A stretch of DNA of 64,000 bases. Origin: Paracidovorax citrulli. Lineage in GTDB: Bacteria; Pseudomonadota; Gammaproteobacteria; Burkholderiales; Burkholderiaceae_C. Location: assembly GCF_900100305.1 (NCBI RefSeq), contig NZ_FNEY01000027.1, forward strand, positions 1-64,000, in the 5' to 3' direction. The position numbers and the translations under genes were made by a program. The notes beneath the pieces are model-generated. The model ran no database searches and was not told where the DNA came from. It worked only from the letters and a program-made list of their open reading frames with translations. Positions 62,605 through 64,000 of the stretch are shown here, one piece after another. Positions within the stretch are counted from its first letter, which is position 1, and each line of letters starts with the position of its first letter.

Positions 62605-63468
62605 ATGGATTTCTGTTACAACCTTGCTTCTTACAACGTCCTCCGCAGCGCGACGGGAGTCGACTCAAACGCCGAGAGCAGTTCCTCCCAGCGCACATCC
62701 CAGGCGTTTTCATTCGACGAGATGCGCAGCGCACTGCCCCCCCGGTGGGGGCAGCACGACGCTTCGCCGTCGCACATGTCAGCCTATGACACGCCACCGC
62801 AACAGTGGACCCCACCACAGCAACAGTGGGCCCTGCCACCGGAACAGTGGACCCCGCCACCGGAACAGTGGACCCCGCCACCGCAACAGTGGACCCTGCC
62901 ACCGGAACAGTGGACCCCGCCACCGGAACAGTAGACCCCGCCACCATCGCAGCATGAAAACCACGGCATGTTCCCCGGGCTCCCGGGAGACTGGTACGTA
63001 CCCGTCAGCACCGATCATGCGGATGCCCCCTGTCAGGTCGTGTTGCAGTGGCCCGAGTCCGTGCGGGGTGCCACGCTGCGGCATTTCAGCGACATCGGTG
63101 AAGGCGGATGCGTGGTCGCGGGCATTGCCACCATCGCTGGCGTGGACTATGCGGCGGCACGGGCCGCTGCCGTGCGGGTCGCAGGCTTCAACCCGGAAAA
63201 GGGAATGGGCTTTCTGGCGGCGAAGAAAGTGCTCGCGGAGTTCGGCATCACGAGCAAATGCTATCACCAGGCAGACGACTGGAGCGAATTGCCCGATCTT
63301 GCCCTGGTCGGGGTAGAGGGGAAGACTTCGGGAGGGCACTCGGTCGTCCTGGAGCGCGTCGGCGGCCAGGACATCATCTACGACTGCCTCCAACCGACAC
63401 CGATTTTGCGCGAGCATGGTTCCTACAAGCTCAAGGAAGGCGACGAGTACCTGGAAATCATCCGCTGA
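62605..63468 (+). pseudogene. Effector-like cysteine-peptidase gene with heptad repeats and an in-frame amber codon
   Basis: Read from the ATG at 62605 the frame is open to 63468 except for one TAG at 62932-62934 (codon 110). Before it lie a Ser/Gln/Asp-rich N-terminus and seven PPxQWTP-type heptads. The TAG stands exactly where the seventh repeat should have its TGG. After it comes a domain with Cys169 (GEGGCVVAGIA), His245 (SGGHSVVLE) and Asp260 (IIYDCLQP), an order fitting a C39/papain-like peptidase. Intact it would be 287 residues. An internal ATG at 62968 could give a 166-residue product but has no visible ribosome binding site. Function as a secreted effector is inferred. Confidence 0.7.
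62794..62940 (+). repeat. Seven tandem 21-bp repeats encoding PPxQWTP heptads
   Basis: Seven consecutive 21-base units of the form CCACCGGAACAGTGGACCCC(G) encode PPQQWTP, PQQQWAL, PPEQWTP, PPEQWTP, PPQQWTL, PPEQWTP and PPEQ-stop-TP. Units 3, 4, 6 and 7 are identical except for the TGG to TAG change in unit 7. A decayed unit (PPSQHEN) follows. Such arrays expand and contract by slippage. Confidence 0.9.
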
Positions 63469-63686
63469 CTCCGGCCCGGGGATGAAGCCACGACCCGGTG
63501 GCAGCCATTACCGCAATGGCACCGCCGGGCGCTCCCACGGGCGGTAAGGCCCGGCCCCTTCCTTCCACGCGCCTGCCGCAGGAGATGGTTTCCATGGCGA
63601 CCTGGCCCCGGGCTCAACGCGCCGCGAAGATGCCCCCCGGGTGGTCTGCGAGATCCTGGTCATGCCGATGCGGTCCTGAAACCCGG
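63469..63686. other. Intergenic region, nothing recognised
   Basis: No gene was supported. A small inverted repeat (GCCATT-ACCGC-AATGGC with CGGT/ACCG flanks, about 63498-63525) lies between the convergent peptidase gene and the MocR-type gene and may end one transcript, but has no T-tract. Confidence 0.4.
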
Positions 63687-64000
63687 TCAGAGGCCCCGTG
63701 CCGCGCGCTGGAACACCTTCCAGAACCCCGGGTCCTGCGTGGTCGTGAAGTTGATGCGCATGAGCGTGCAGGGCCGGCGGGTGGCATGGAACAGCGCGCC
63801 GGGCGCGATGAGGTAGCCCTCGTCGAGCATGCGCTGGGCGAGCATGTCGGTGTCCACGCCCGTCTCCACCCAGCCGAACATGCCCGCGGGCTCGGCCGCG
63901 AAGCGCTGCCCGGCCTCCAGCGCGATCTGCACGCTGCGGGCCCGCGCCTGGGCCAGGCGCAGGCGCATGCGCTCGGCGTGGCGGCGCAGCTGGCCCTGCT
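63687..64000 (-). CDS. MocR-type GntR/aminotransferase regulator, C-terminal part
   Basis: The coding frame runs off the right edge; the 104 residues visible are the end of the protein. They read LRRHAERMRLRLAQARA ... FGWVETGVDTDMLAQRMLDEGYLIAPGALFHATRRPCTLMRINFTTTQDPGFW. This is the typical C-terminus of the fold-type I aminotransferase domain of MocR/PdxR regulators (GLHLWLEL, GVLLAPG and LRLNF-like positions). The alternative is a stand-alone PLP aminotransferase. It is unrelated to the flagellar genes. Confidence 0.75.
   Translation of the reverse strand, partial: QGQLRRHAERMRLRLAQARARSVQIALEAGQRFAAEPAGMFGWVETGVDTDMLAQRMLDEGYLIAPGALFHATRRPCTLMRINFTTTQDPGFWKVFQRAARGL

Noticed and set aside
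62794-62940. CRISPR array
   Set aside because: The repeats are directly abutting 21-base coding units in frame, with no spacers and no cas genes.

Overview
The window is high-GC DNA with dense, overlapping operons and reads as one large flagellar and chemotaxis locus of a betaproteobacterium. Gene order, the beta-type FliK, FlhF and FlgJ proteins, and effector-like accessory genes suggest the Comamonadaceae, probably the plant-associated Acidovorax/Paracidovorax lineage. The genus is an inference from protein character and context. No rRNA or tRNA was seen to confirm it.

Layout. (1) 177-2066: an Uup-type ABC-F ATPase at the edge. (2) 2114-8631 (minus): a chemotaxis operon in transcription order cheZ-like gene, cheY, cheA, cheW, cheR, cheD, cheB. 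(3) 8823-10552 (plus): a two-gene signalling system made of a receiver-histidine kinase fusion and a NarL-type regulator. (4) 10568-21901 (minus): fliF,G,H,I,J,K,L,M,N,O,P,Q,R, with fliE divergent at 22076. (5) 22592-26531 (minus): fliT, fliS, fliD and flagellin 1. A second flagellin lies divergently at 26866-28344. (6) 28420-37369 (plus): six genes that look like a glycan synthesis and transfer island, encoding a WbqC-like protein, two methyltransferases, an FAD oxidoreductase, a sugar aminotransferase and a 1359-aa multi-module glycosyltransferase. (7) 37518-46937 (plus): motAB, cheYZ, flhB, flhA, flhF, a FlhG-like protein and fliA. (8) 47045-48744 (minus): flgA, flgM, flgN. (9) 48992-61132 (plus): flgB to flgL, interrupted between flgH and flgI by a minus-strand papain-fold protein. 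(10) 61205-64000: an EAL/HDOD-type protein, a repeat-containing cysteine-peptidase gene broken by an amber codon, and the 3' end of a MocR-type regulator running off the window.

How the genes fit together. The fli and flh products build the export apparatus, C-ring and switch. The flg products build the rod, hook and junction. FliS, FliT and FlgN are export chaperones. FliA and FlgM form the sigma28/anti-sigma28 checkpoint. Three sigma28-like promoters can be read directly (flagellin 1, motA, flgM). The flgB and flhB promoters share a different, exactly spaced motif, TTCGCRCTTTAG-N17-NAYAAT, which probably marks middle-class, activator-dependent promoters. No flhDC or fleQ master regulator lies in the window.

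Most interesting parts: the flagellin-adjacent glycan island with its four-module glycosyltransferase; the near-identical flagellins in inverted orientation; two effector-like papain-fold genes embedded in the flg region, one with a PIP-like box and one with WTPP heptad repeats and an amber codon; and a small CheZ-like protein at the head of the che operon with the CheZ D-x-x-x-Q signature and a C-terminal tail shared with CheD.
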